A stretch of 54,386 nt of DNA, taken from NCBI RefSeq assembly GCF_009766005.1, contig NZ_LMUK01000043.1, forward strand, positions 460,176-514,561, read 5' to 3'. Below the pieces are notes generated by a model. The model saw only the letters and a program-made list of their open reading frames with translations. It did not search any database and was not told where the DNA came from. Shown one piece after another: positions 16,665-25,155 of this stretch; position 1 is the first letter of the stretch, and each line of letters starts with the position of its first letter. Source of the DNA: Bradyrhizobium sp. S69. Lineage in GTDB: Bacteria > Pseudomonadota > Alphaproteobacteria > Rhizobiales > Xanthobacteraceae. A program made the translations under genes and the position numbers.

Positions 16665-17936
16665 ATGAACATCAAGCTCAATCTCGCCGTCAACGACCAG
16701 GATCTGCGGCTCAATTTGTTTCTGGGCCTGGCGAACTGGTTCCTGTTCCTCGATCACATTCCCAACAATGTGGTGAACTTGATCACGTCCAGAAACTACG
16801 GTTTCAGCGGCGCGGCGGATTTGTTCGTGTTCATTTCGGGCTACACGGCGGCGACCGTCTACGGCAGGATCATGCTGGAACGCGGCGTCATCGTCGGCGC
16901 CACCCGCATCTTCAAGCGCACATGGCAACTCTATGCCGCCTACATCGTCCTGTTCACGAGCTATGTCGTCTCGATCGGATACATCGCGGGGCAATATTCG
17001 GCGCCAGACCTCATCAACGAGTTCAACATTTCAGCGTTTGTCGAGCATCCGGTCAAAATCCTGTACCACGCTTTGTTCCTGCAATCGAAAGCACTCAATC
17101 TGGATGTGCTGCAGCTCTATATCGTATTGATGCTGTTCTTGCCGCCGGCGCTCTGGATGATGATGCGCAAGCCGGCACTCACCATGGCCGCGTCGCTGGC
17201 GCTTTATTTCGGCGCGCGCACGTTCGGATGGAATCTGGCGTCCTATCCGGATGGCGACTGGTATTTCAACCCGTTCTGCTGGCAACTGCTTTTTGTATTC
17301 GGCGGCTGGGCCGCGCTGCATCGCGCGCAGGACACCCCTCGGTTCCTCAGATCGGTGATCGCGCTCGATCTGGCGATCGCCTATTTGATATTTGCTTTCG
17401 TGATGACGATGGCGGGACGCTTTGCGGCTTTCGGGCAGTTGTTCCCGGCCTGGCTACTCGACGCCTTCAATCCGAACGACAAGGAAAATCTCGCGCCGTA
17501 CCGTGCCCTGCATTTCGTCGTCATGGTGTTTGTCGTCACGCGCTTCATCCGCAAGGATTGGCAAGGATTGAAGTGGACGATGTTCGATCCGCTGATCAAA
17601 TGCGGCGAACAATCGCTGGCCGTATTTTGTGTTGGGGTGTTTCTCGCCTTCATCGGTCATTTCACGCTGATGATCAGTTCGGGCTCGGTGCTGACGCAGA
17701 TCCTGGTCAGCGCCACCGGCATCGCGATCCTGACCCTCGTCGCCTACTATATTACGTGGTCCAAGGAGCAGGACGCCCGGAAGACGGTCACGCGCTCCAA
17801 TGAGCCCGCGCCGATCTCAGCCGAACACGGCGTTGGGCAGCCACAGCGTCAGGATCGGCACATAGGTGATGATCGCGAGCACGATCAAAAGCAGCACCAG
17901 GAACGGCAGGATACCGCGTATCACCTCGCCGATTGA
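16665..17936 (+). CDS. opgC: OpgC family integral membrane protein
   Basis: The 423-residue polytopic membrane protein carries the OpgC signature near its start (FLFLDHIPNNVVNLITSRNYGFSGAAD, then FVFISGYTAA). It has about ten membrane helices in total. OpgC proteins modify periplasmic glucans with succinyl groups or act as related membrane acyltransferases. The last roughly 40 residues are hydrophilic, rich in Gln, His and Asp, and are encoded opposite the 3' end of dctM: the two genes overlap by 120 bp tail to tail. That tail is not membrane-like and may be a late extension after loss of an earlier stop. No ribosome site is obvious before ATG 16665. Confidence 0.82.
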   Translation: MNIKLNLAVNDQDLRLNLFLGLANWFLFLDHIPNNVVNLITSRNYGFSGAADLFVFISGYTAATVYGRIMLERGVIVGATRIFKRTWQLYAAYIVLFTSYVVSIGYIAGQYSAPDLINEFNISAFVEHPVKILYHALFLQSKALNLDVLQLYIVLMLFLPPALWMMMRKPALTMAASLALYFGARTFGWNLASYPDGDWYFNPFCWQLLFVFGGWAALHRAQDTPRFLRSVIALDLAIAYLIFAFVMTMAGRFAAFGQLFPAWLLDAFNPNDKENLAPYRALHFVVMVFVVTRFIRKDWQGLKWTMFDPLIKCGEQSLAVFCVGVFLAFIGHFTLMISSGSVLTQILVSATGIAILTLVAYYITWSKEQDARKTVTRSNEPAPISAEHGVGQPQRQDRHIGDDREHDQKQHQERQDTAYHLAD

Positions 17937-19094
17937 CGCGGACGAAATGGTCGAGAGCACAAACAGATTGAGCCCGACCGGCGGATGAACCAGCCCGATC
18001 TCCATGTTGTGGGTGAAGATGATGGAGAAATGCACGGGGTCGACGCCGAGCGGCACCAACGCCGGCGCCAGGATCGGCAGCACCAATAGCAAGGTCGCGG
18101 TGACCTCGAGGAAACAACCGAGCACCAGCAACAGCCCGTTGATGATCAGCAGGAACTGCCAGGTCGCGAAATGATGACCGATGACGAAGTTGACGAGCTG
18201 GTTGGGAATGCCTGATTCGGTCATCCAGTGACCGAACGCCAACGCGGTCGCCACGATCAGCATGATGGTGGCGGCGCTGCGGATGCCGTCGGTGATGACG
18301 CGCAGGGTCTGCGTCCAATGGAAGCCGCGGTAGAAGATCAGCGAGACCAATAGCGCCACCGCGGCCGACAGCGCCGCGGCCTCGGTCACGGTGACGACGC
18401 CGCCATAGATTCCGACCGTGACGACCAGCGGCACCGCCAGCGCCGGGATCGCATGCCCGGTGACGCGCAATCGCTGCGCCAGCGGCAGCACCGGCTCGAC
18501 CGGGAAGTTGTGCTTCCTCGCATAATACAGCACCCACAGCGCGAACGCCGCGGCCTGCAGCAGGCCGGGCAGCACGCCGGCCAAAAACAGCCGCGGCACC
18601 GACTGCTCGGCGACGATGCCATAGAGAATGAGCGCCAGCGACGGCGGCACCACGATGCCGATGGTGCCGGACGCGCCGACGACGCCCAGCGCAAACGAGC
18701 GCGGATAGCCACGTTCGATCATCGCCGGCACCAGGATAGTACCCATCGCCAGCGCGGTCGCGACACTGGAGCCGCAGATCGCCGCGAACAGCGTGCATGC
18801 CACCACGGTCACGAGGCCGAGCGAGCCGCGGATGCCGCCAAGCCATGCCGTCGCAACGTCCACCAGCGCCTTCGCAACGCCGCCCGAGCGCATGAAGGCC
18901 GCCGCCATCACGAACAATGGCAGCGCCATCAGCGTCGTCGAATTGAGTTTGTTGATCACCATCTGCGCCGCGCCGATCAAGGGCTGGCCGGTGGCGATGT
19001 AGAGAATGCCCGCGCACATGCCGAGCACCAGGAAAATCGGCATCCCGGCTGCGAGCAGCCCAAAGAACAACAGCAAGAACAGGAGGGTCAGCAT
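17817..19094 (-). CDS. dctM: TRAP transporter large permease DctM
   Basis: The 425-residue protein with about twelve membrane helices matches the TRAP large subunit, which carries the ion-coupled transport path. Family blocks include GMPIFLVLGMCAGI near the start, NSTTLMALPLFVMAAAFMRSGG, CGSSVATALAMGTILVPAM and GVVGASGTIGIVVPPSLALILYGI. It is third in a dctP-dctQ-dctM operon, 22 bp after dctQ. Its 3' end overlaps the oppositely oriented opgC gene by 120 bp. TRAP systems use a sodium or proton gradient to import organic acids and related compounds. Confidence 0.92.
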   Translation of the reverse strand: MLTLLFLLLFFGLLAAGMPIFLVLGMCAGILYIATGQPLIGAAQMVINKLNSTTLMALPLFVMAAAFMRSGGVAKALVDVATAWLGGIRGSLGLVTVVACTLFAAICGSSVATALAMGTILVPAMIERGYPRSFALGVVGASGTIGIVVPPSLALILYGIVAEQSVPRLFLAGVLPGLLQAAAFALWVLYYARKHNFPVEPVLPLAQRLRVTGHAIPALAVPLVVTVGIYGGVVTVTEAAALSAAVALLVSLIFYRGFHWTQTLRVITDGIRSAATIMLIVATALAFGHWMTESGIPNQLVNFVIGHHFATWQFLLIINGLLLVLGCFLEVTATLLLVLPILAPALVPLGVDPVHFSIIFTHNMEIGLVHPPVGLNLFVLSTISSASIGEVIRGILPFLVLLLIVLAIITYVPILTLWLPNAVFG

Positions 19095-19116
19095 GAGTTT
19101 TTACGGGCGCCCGGGC

Positions 19117-19716
19117 TCAGCGATCGGTCAGCGGCGGCGACAGCCCGCTCGGCATTTCATCGTGCAGCACCGGGCCCACCGTCATGGCCGGATCGAAGAA
19201 CAATGCAAAACGAACCAGCCGCATGATGTAGCGCACCAGCATCAGCGCGCTGCCGACCGGCAGCGCGAGGTAATAAATCCACATCGGAAATTGCAAATCG
19301 GTCGAAGAGGTCTCGTTGATCAAGAGCGAGGTGTCGACGATCTCCCAGCCGTACCAGACCAGCGCTCCACAAAATACGATCGCAACCAGGCAATTGAAGA
19401 TCTCGACGATGCGCAACCAGCGCGGCGACAACAGCCGCAGCACCAGATCCGGCCGGACATGGCCGTCGCGCCGCACCAGTTGGCTCGAGACGATCATGAT
19501 CGCCCAGATGATGAGATAGACGATGACCTCTTCGGCGTAACTGATGGCCTGCGCCGGGTCGAAGTAACGCCCGACCACCTGGAGCACGCCGATCACCAGC
19601 GCGATCAGGCCGAGCAGGCCCACCAGGGTCTCCTCGATCCGGTCCCACCAATGCAGCGCTGCCGATGATGCCTTGAGCCAAAACACTCGCCGAGACACGC
19701 GTGAAGTCACGCTCAA
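19117..19716 (-). CDS. dctQ: TRAP transporter small permease DctQ
   Basis: The roughly 199-residue protein has four predicted membrane helices with the DctQ pattern: a first helix GLLGLIALVIGVLQVVGRYF, then the charged SYAEEVIVYLIIWAIMIVSSQLVRRDGHVRPDL region. It stabilises the DctM subunit and links it to the binding protein. The open frame begins at a TTG overlapping the dctP stop (TTGA); a GTG two codons downstream is an equally good start. It sits between dctP and dctM in a tight operon. Confidence 0.88.
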   Translation of the reverse strand: MSVTSRVSRRVFWLKASSAALHWWDRIEETLVGLLGLIALVIGVLQVVGRYFDPAQAISYAEEVIVYLIIWAIMIVSSQLVRRDGHVRPDLVLRLLSPRWLRIVEIFNCLVAIVFCGALVWYGWEIVDTSLLINETSSTDLQFPMWIYYLALPVGSALMLVRYIMRLVRFALFFDPAMTVGPVLHDEMPSGLSPPLTDR

Positions 19717-20771
19717 CTGCCGCTGCCGACGTCAGCCATGATCAGCTTGACCAGTTCCGGCGACACCTTGATGTCCTTGGCGAGCTGATCCTGCTCCGGC
19801 AGCATCGATTTACGCGCCGCGGCGGTCTGCTCCTCGGTCGGATCGCTGAACTTGACGCCGTGCTCTTCCAGCGTGGCGCGCGCCTTGGTCTGGGCCGCGG
19901 CCATGTTGCTGCGGTAGGCCGGGATGTTCTGCGCCCATACGTCGGTCATGATCTTCTGCAGATCGGGCGACAGCTTGTCCCAGAACGTCTGGCTCATCAG
20001 CGGAATATATTCGGCGGTGAACTGGCGATCCGCCAGCGCGTATTTGACGCCGGAATCCCAGAGTTTTGCGCTGGCCAGACTTTCATTCGAGGACACCAGC
20101 CCGTCGAAGGTGCCCTGCGACAGCGCCAGCGGCACGTTAGGCCACGCCGTGGTGTTGGGGATCGCACCGAGAAAGCGGGCGCGCCAAGCCTGGCCGGCGC
20201 CGCCCGAATTGCGGATCTTCATGCCCTTGAGGTCGGCAAGGCTGGTGACCGGTTTGTTGGCGCTGTACCAGTTCTGGAAACCGAGATCGAGATACGGCCC
20301 GACCACATGCGAGCGCAGCTTCTGCTGTATCTGCGTGTTGAGATATTGCCCCGGCTTGCCGTCGATCACCCGGTGGATCAGCTCGATCGGCTGGCCATAG
20401 AGCGCCGGAAGCTGGAAGCAATCGGCGTCGGACACGATGCCGGTGATGGTCCAGCTGCCGGGCGCGGCCATTTCGACCTGGCCCTGAATCAGCGCCTTGC
20501 CGACTTCAAGATCAGGATAGAGCTGGCCGCTTTCGAACAGCTCGGTCTTGATCTTGCCGCCGGCGGCGGCCTCGACCTTGCCGAGAAAATCCCGCACCGA
20601 AACGTTACGCAGATGCGAAGGCGCGGTATCGAGCGAACAGCGCAGCCGCAGCGGCTCATCGGCGCGCGCGGAACCGATCAGGGCCGGTGCCGCGATGGCA
20701 GCCATCGATGCCCCCACCGTGGCCATCACCGAAGCCTTGGCAAAATCACGGCGTGTCAGACGGTGTGTCAT
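19713..20771 (-). CDS. dctP: TRAP transporter substrate-binding protein DctP, Tat-exported
   Basis: The 352-residue periplasmic binding protein starts at ATG 20771, preceded by GGGAGAT; a TTG two codons earlier is less likely. The leader TRRDFAKASVMATVGASMAA is a twin-arginine signal ending near ARA. The mature part has the DctP blocks LPALYGQPIELIHRVIDG, LADLKGMKIRNSGGAGQAW, the substrate-carboxylate Arg region and YIPLMSQTFWDKLSPDLQKI. It captures the ligand for the DctQM permease. The organic-acid substrate cannot be told from sequence. Confidence 0.9.
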   Translation of the reverse strand: MTHRLTRRDFAKASVMATVGASMAAIAAPALIGSARADEPLRLRCSLDTAPSHLRNVSVRDFLGKVEAAAGGKIKTELFESGQLYPDLEVGKALIQGQVEMAAPGSWTITGIVSDADCFQLPALYGQPIELIHRVIDGKPGQYLNTQIQQKLRSHVVGPYLDLGFQNWYSANKPVTSLADLKGMKIRNSGGAGQAWRARFLGAIPNTTAWPNVPLALSQGTFDGLVSSNESLASAKLWDSGVKYALADRQFTAEYIPLMSQTFWDKLSPDLQKIMTDVWAQNIPAYRSNMAAAQTKARATLEEHGVKFSDPTEEQTAAARKSMLPEQDQLAKDIKVSPELVKLIMADVGSGS

Positions 20772-21186
20772 TCGCAAGATCTCCCGGTGCGTTTTATGAA
20801 GTCAGCCGATCGCCGCTGAGGGCATGGCCGCAAGACGCTTGGCCACAGCATAGCCTTGCGGCCCCTTGATCGGCAACGCGCAATCGCCGGGAGCGATCTC
20901 GTCCGTTAGTTTCGTTTGTGACAGCCGTCGACGTTCAAGCGCAGGTCGCGCATTCTCTGCTGCACCGCGATACGGCAAACGCGGCGATCTGGAACGCCGC
21001 ACCAACGCTGAGCGCCGTTTGAGCAACAAGCCCACAAAAGTTGCGACCGATGCCCAAATTTTGGAGCGCCGGCTGCAAGGGTTTGTGCGCCTGCGGACAA
21101 GCATTGGCGCAACGCCGCCTCTACCGTTGGCCACCAGTCAGCCTTGCCGAGCGCATCCGCTCGTCAGCAACAGAGGAGTCTGTGCC
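20772..21186. other. 415-bp divergent intergenic region, possible decayed coding sequence
   Basis: This spacer separates divergent dctP and the amino-acid-type binding-protein gene, so it must hold both promoters. A minus-strand frame (20802-20910) reads TDEIAPGDCALPIKGPQGY followed by AVAKRLAA, which looks protein-like but has no supportable start. I found no operator or sigma-54 site here. Confidence 0.4.
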
Positions 21187-22101
21187 ATGGTGCCACGAAG
21201 TCTATTTGGGAACGCGCGCAAGAAAATCGGATCCGCCAGTCGGCTTCGCAGCGTCGCCATGGGGGTTGCCGGCCTGATTGCGCTTTGCATCGCGGGACAG
21301 GCCCAGGCGGCGGCGCCGGCAGGCTGCGCGGCATTGCAGACAAAATACCCGGACTGGAAGGGCAAGACGCTGGTCAACGCGATCAATCCCCACACCCCCG
21401 GCTATGAAGCGATCGACCCCAAAGACCCCGACAAATATGTCGGCTTCGACATCGATCTCGGCGAAGCGATCGGCGAATGCCTCGGCTTCAAGCTGACCTA
21501 CAAGGCGGTGACGTTCGCGGCATTGCTGACGACGCTGTCGAGCGGCCAGGCCGATATCGTGATCTCCGATATCTACGCCACCAAGGAACGCGCCAAGGCG
21601 GCCGATTTCATCACCTACTCGAAAGTGTTCGACGGCGTGCTGGTCGCCAAGGGCAACCCGAAGAAGATCGACGGCATCAACATGTCGCTCTGCGGCGCCG
21701 CGGCGGCCGAGAATACCGGCTATGTCGAGGTACCGCTGGTGCAGGACCTGGCGCCGAAGTGCAAGGAAGCAGGCAAGGCAGAGCCGACCATCCAGCTCTA
21801 TGACAACAACGCCAACTGCATCCAGGCGATCCTGGCCGGTCGTGCCGACACCTATGTCAACGACGTCAATACCGTGGACCAGGCGGTGAAGGCTAATCCG
21901 GACAAGCTGGAGAAGGCGATCGCGGTCACCATCCCCTATTCAGTCGGCATCGGCGTGCCCAAGGACAAGCCGAAATTCCGCGATGCGGTGCTGGCGGCGC
22001 TGATCGAAGTCCAGAAGGCCGGCATCCACAAGGACCTCTTGAAGAAGTGGGAGCTCGATCCGAACAACTTCAAGGAACCGGATATCCTGACGGCCGATTG
22101 A
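21187..22101 (+). CDS. polar-amino-acid-type ABC transporter substrate-binding protein
   Basis: The 304-residue protein begins at ATG 21187, after an AGAGGAG ribosome site, with a signal peptide (roughly residues 20-40, cut after AQA). The mature part is a type II periplasmic binding protein of the SBP_bac_3 group, with YVGFDIDLGEAIGECLGF, FAALLTTLSSGQADIVISDIYATKERAKAADFITYS and a second lobe that includes YVNDVNTVDQAVKANPDKL. It delivers a small amino acid or amide to the permease-ATPase fusion encoded next, with which it shares a one-base TGATG overlap. Proximity to two acetamidase/formamidase genes suggests an amide or amino-acid amide ligand. Confidence 0.88.
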   Translation: MVPRSLFGNARKKIGSASRLRSVAMGVAGLIALCIAGQAQAAAPAGCAALQTKYPDWKGKTLVNAINPHTPGYEAIDPKDPDKYVGFDIDLGEAIGECLGFKLTYKAVTFAALLTTLSSGQADIVISDIYATKERAKAADFITYSKVFDGVLVAKGNPKKIDGINMSLCGAAAAENTGYVEVPLVQDLAPKCKEAGKAEPTIQLYDNNANCIQAILAGRADTYVNDVNTVDQAVKANPDKLEKAIAVTIPYSVGIGVPKDKPKFRDAVLAALIEVQKAGIHKDLLKKWELDPNNFKEPDILTAD

Positions 22102-23717
22102 TGTCCCTGTTCCTTCACTACCTCAGTCTGCCGTACCTGATCGCGGGCGTCTGGTTCACCCTGGCGGTGACGGCCCTCGGTCTGGTCGGCGGATTGTTGC
22201 TCGGTCTGGTCCTCGCGGCGATGCAGCTCAGCCGGTTCTGGCTGTTGGCTGCATTCGCCCGGGGCTACACCATCATCTTCCGCGGCACGCCGCTGATCCT
22301 GCAAATGGTGTTCGCCTACGACGCGCTGCCGCAGATCGGCATAAAACTCAGCGCGATCGGCGCGGCGGGCCTGGCGCTCGCGGCCAATGAAGCGCCCTTC
22401 ATCGCCGAAATGCTCCGGGCCGGCGTGCTCGGCATCGACCGCGGCCAGGTGCTGGCCGGCCAGGCGCTCGGGATGACGCCTTCGCGATTGATGCGCAGGA
22501 TCATCGCGCCGCAGGCGATCCGCACGATGATCCCGGCGTTCGGCAATGAGACCGTCAGCGCCCTGAAGAATTCGTCGCTGGCGAGTGTCATTTCCGTGCA
22601 GGAACTGACCTTGCGCAGCACGCAACTGGCGTCTTCCACCTTCGATTTCTTCTCGATCTTCTTTGCCTCCGGACTGATTTATCTGGTGCTCACCACCGGC
22701 GTCAGCGTGATCCAGTTGTTGGTCGAACGCGCGCTCGATCTCGACCGGCCCGCGACCGCGAACCGCTTTGCGCGTTGGCTGCCGTGGTACCGTGCGCCAT
22801 TGGTGCTGGGGCCCGTCGCAGGCAAACCGGCCGCGCATGACAACGAACAGGCTCCCTCCCCGGCCGCACCAAAGGACGTCAAGGCCTCGCGGGCGGATCG
22901 GACCAAGCGCTCGGCGACCCTGGCGCATAATGAAATCGTGGTCGACGTCAGCGGTCTCTACAAGGCCTACACCAGCCAGCCCGTGCTGGCCGGCGTCGAT
23001 CTGACGGTGCGGCTCGGCGAGGTGATCGCGCTGCTCGGTCCGAGCGGATCGGGCAAGAGCACGCTGCTGCGCTGTATCAATCACCTCGAAGGCTGGGATG
23101 CCGGAACCGTCAAGGTCGGCGGCCGCCGTATGGGTTTTCGCGAAGACGGCAAGGCGCTGTCGCCGCGGGCGCTGGCCGAAGAACGCGCCAGCGTCGGCGT
23201 CGGCATGGTGTTCCAGCAATTCAACCTGTTCGGTCATCTCACCGCGCTGGAGAACATTGCCGGTCCGTTGCGCTGGGTTCACGGCGTCTCACGCGCCGAC
23301 GCGGAGCGTCGCGCCCGCGAATTGCTCGAACGGGTCGGCCTCGGCGCGCGCGCCAACGCCTTGCCGCGGCATTTGTCCGGCGGCCAGCAGCAGCGGGTCG
23401 CGATCGCGCGCGCGATCGCACCCAATCCTGCCGTGCTGCTGCTCGACGAGCCGACCTCGGCGCTCGATCCCGAACTGGTCAATGAAGTGCTGGAAGTGAT
23501 CCGGCGGCTGGCGGTCGAGGACGGGCTCACCATGATCATCTCGACGCATCAATTGCGCTTCGCCGACGAGGTCGCCGACCGCGTGGTGTTTCTCAGCGGC
23601 GGCTCCATCCTCGAGGAAGGCCCCGCGCATGAGGTCCTGACCCGGCCACGCCACCCCATCACCGCGCGTTTTCTCAACGTGATGGAGGCCGACAAACCAA
23701 GCGTGGCGCCGGCCTGA
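22101..23717 (+). CDS. fused amino-acid ABC transporter permease and ATPase
   Basis: One 538-residue chain joins a polar-amino-acid permease and its ATPase. The permease half (about residues 1-225) has five or so membrane helices and the EAA loop (EAPFIAEMLRAGVLGIDRGQ, then LGMTPSRLMRRIIAPQA). A Pro/Ala/Lys-rich linker (about 230-280) follows. The ATPase half has Walker A GPSGSGKST at 313-321, the LSGGQQQR signature from 425, Walker B LLLDEP near 446-451 and the His switch STHQLRF. All catalytic elements are intact. These are normally separate proteins. A homodimer of the fusion would supply the two permease and two ATPase subunits of the complete importer. The start is coupled to the binding-protein stop. 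Confidence 0.9.
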   Translation: MSLFLHYLSLPYLIAGVWFTLAVTALGLVGGLLLGLVLAAMQLSRFWLLAAFARGYTIIFRGTPLILQMVFAYDALPQIGIKLSAIGAAGLALAANEAPFIAEMLRAGVLGIDRGQVLAGQALGMTPSRLMRRIIAPQAIRTMIPAFGNETVSALKNSSLASVISVQELTLRSTQLASSTFDFFSIFFASGLIYLVLTTGVSVIQLLVERALDLDRPATANRFARWLPWYRAPLVLGPVAGKPAAHDNEQAPSPAAPKDVKASRADRTKRSATLAHNEIVVDVSGLYKAYTSQPVLAGVDLTVRLGEVIALLGPSGSGKSTLLRCINHLEGWDAGTVKVGGRRMGFREDGKALSPRALAEERASVGVGMVFQQFNLFGHLTALENIAGPLRWVHGVSRADAERRARELLERVGLGARANALPRHLSGGQQQRVAIARAIAPNPAVLLLDEPTSALDPELVNEVLEVIRRLAVEDGLTMIISTHQLRFADEVADRVVFLSGGSILEEGPAHEVLTRPRHPITARFLNVMEADKPSVAPA

Positions 23718-23781
23718 GCCGCGCCCGTCCCGAAACTCAAAGCAGGCTTGCATTCCACAAGCGTCATCCGAGGCCATCAGC

Positions 23782-25023
23782 ATGAAGCACCATCTCCTTC
23801 CCGTTTCGCCCAGCAACGTCCAATGGGGCTATTTCAGCAAGAAGATAGCACCGGCGTTGACGCTGAAATCCGGCGACCGCGCCACCATCGAAACGCTGAC
23901 GCACCACGCCAATGACGACCATGAGCGGATGATCGCGGGCGATCCCGGCGCCGAAAGCGTGTTCCGCTGGACCAAAGAACATAAGGCCATCGCGCGCCGT
24001 GGCGCCGGCCCGACCGAAGGACCCTTCATACGCGGCTCCGGCGAAGGCGTCGGCGTGCATCTTTTGACCGGGCCCGTTGCGATCGAGAACGCCGAGCCCG
24101 GCGATATCCTGGAAGTGCGGATCCTGGATGTTCGGCCGCGGCCGAGCTGCAACGCCTGCCATGCCGGGCGCTGCTTCGGCTCGAATGCCGCGGCGTCGTG
24201 GGGATTTCACTATCACGACCTGATCGAGGAGCCGAAGCCGCGCGAGGTCATCACCATCTTCGAGCTCGATACCTCGGGCGAGCCCTACGCCAAGGCGGTC
24301 TACAATTATCGCTGGACGCCGCAGACCGACCCTGACGGCATCGTGCATCCGACCATCGATTATCCGGGCGTGCCGGTCGACCATCGGCTGGTGCAAAAGC
24401 GTGAGAATATTCTGCAGAACGTCCGCGTGCCGGCGCGGCTGCATTTCGGCACCATGGGGCTGGCGCCGGCCGAATCCGATTTCGTCAGTTCGATCCCGCC
24501 TGGGTACACCGGCGGCAATATCGACGACTGGCGCGCCGGCAAGGGCGCGCGGATGTATTATCCGGTCGCGGTCCCCGGCGCGCTGTTTTCGGTCGGCGAT
24601 CCCCATGCAGCCCAGGGCGACAGCGAACTCGGCGGCACCGCGATCGAGACCTCGCTGACCGGCGATTTCGAATTCATCCTGCACAAGAACCGCGATCTCG
24701 GCGGCACCATCATGGAAGGCCTGACCCATCCGATGCTGGAAACGGATCAGCAATGGTCGATGTACGGCTTTACGTTTCCGAACTATCTGGCCGAACTCGG
24801 CGCCAACGCCCAGACCGACATCGTCAACCATTCGAGCCTCGACAAGGCGATGCGCGACGCATTCCGTAAGCTGCGGCGGTTCCTGATGACGGTTCACCAC
24901 ATGAGCGAGGACGAGGCGATCGCGCTGATGTCGGTAGCGGCCGATTTCGGCGTGACCCAGGTGGTCGACGCCAATTGGGGCGTGCACGGCTCGATCCGGA
25001 AGAACGTGTTCATGTGCACCTAA
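23782..25023 (+). CDS. acetamidase/formamidase family amidohydrolase (stand-alone)
   Basis: The 413-residue protein belongs to the FmdA/AmdA family, which hydrolyses short aliphatic amides to the acid and ammonia. Family motifs seen are the LTGPVAIENAEPGDILEVRILD strand, and GDPHAAQGDSELGGTAIE from residue 272, matching the GDxHxxQGDGE signature. A loop carries C123, C126, H127 and C131 (SCNACHAGRCFG), which may be a metal site or simply structural. The gene follows the ABC transporter by 64 bp and precedes an AraC-fused paralogue of about the same domain length and visibly over half identical. The likely role is ammonia release from imported amides. Confidence 0.87.
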   Translation: MKHHLLPVSPSNVQWGYFSKKIAPALTLKSGDRATIETLTHHANDDHERMIAGDPGAESVFRWTKEHKAIARRGAGPTEGPFIRGSGEGVGVHLLTGPVAIENAEPGDILEVRILDVRPRPSCNACHAGRCFGSNAAASWGFHYHDLIEEPKPREVITIFELDTSGEPYAKAVYNYRWTPQTDPDGIVHPTIDYPGVPVDHRLVQKRENILQNVRVPARLHFGTMGLAPAESDFVSSIPPGYTGGNIDDWRAGKGARMYYPVAVPGALFSVGDPHAAQGDSELGGTAIETSLTGDFEFILHKNRDLGGTIMEGLTHPMLETDQQWSMYGFTFPNYLAELGANAQTDIVNHSSLDKAMRDAFRKLRRFLMTVHHMSEDEAIALMSVAADFGVTQVVDANWGVHGSIRKNVFMCT

Positions 25024-25108
25024 CGCTCGTCGTGGCATAGGCGGGAGCGGAAGCGACGCCGCCCTTCGGACGGCTATGCCCGGCCATGACGAATCGTGCC
25101 CCCGCTTC

Positions 25109-25125
25109 TTGGCATGGCGGTTGCT
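25109..25125 (+). promoter_or_regulatory. near-consensus sigma-54 promoter for the AraC-amidase fusion gene
   Basis: The sequence TTGGCATGGCGGTTGCT carries GG (25111-25112) and GC (25123-25124) with ten bases between, and differs from TTGGCACG-N4-TTGCW only by T for C in CACG. The predicted start of transcription is near 25136, which is 20 bases before ATG 25156. This supports 25156 as the translation start and argues against the in-frame upstream GTG 25096 and ATG 25114, which would lie before or within the promoter. Confidence 0.65.
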
Positions 25126-25155
25126 TCGGAATTGGCTCATGACGCCGGCCGAACC

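Noticed and set aside
20772..21186. Sigma-54 site upstream of the amino-acid-type binding protein or dctP
   Set aside because: Candidate GG/GC pairs had wrong spacing (11 or 16 bases).
25096..25155. Longer N-terminus for the AraC-amidase fusion (GTG 25096 or ATG 25114)
   Set aside because: Those codons lie before or within the sigma-54-like promoter, and the AraC domain begins naturally after ATG 25156.
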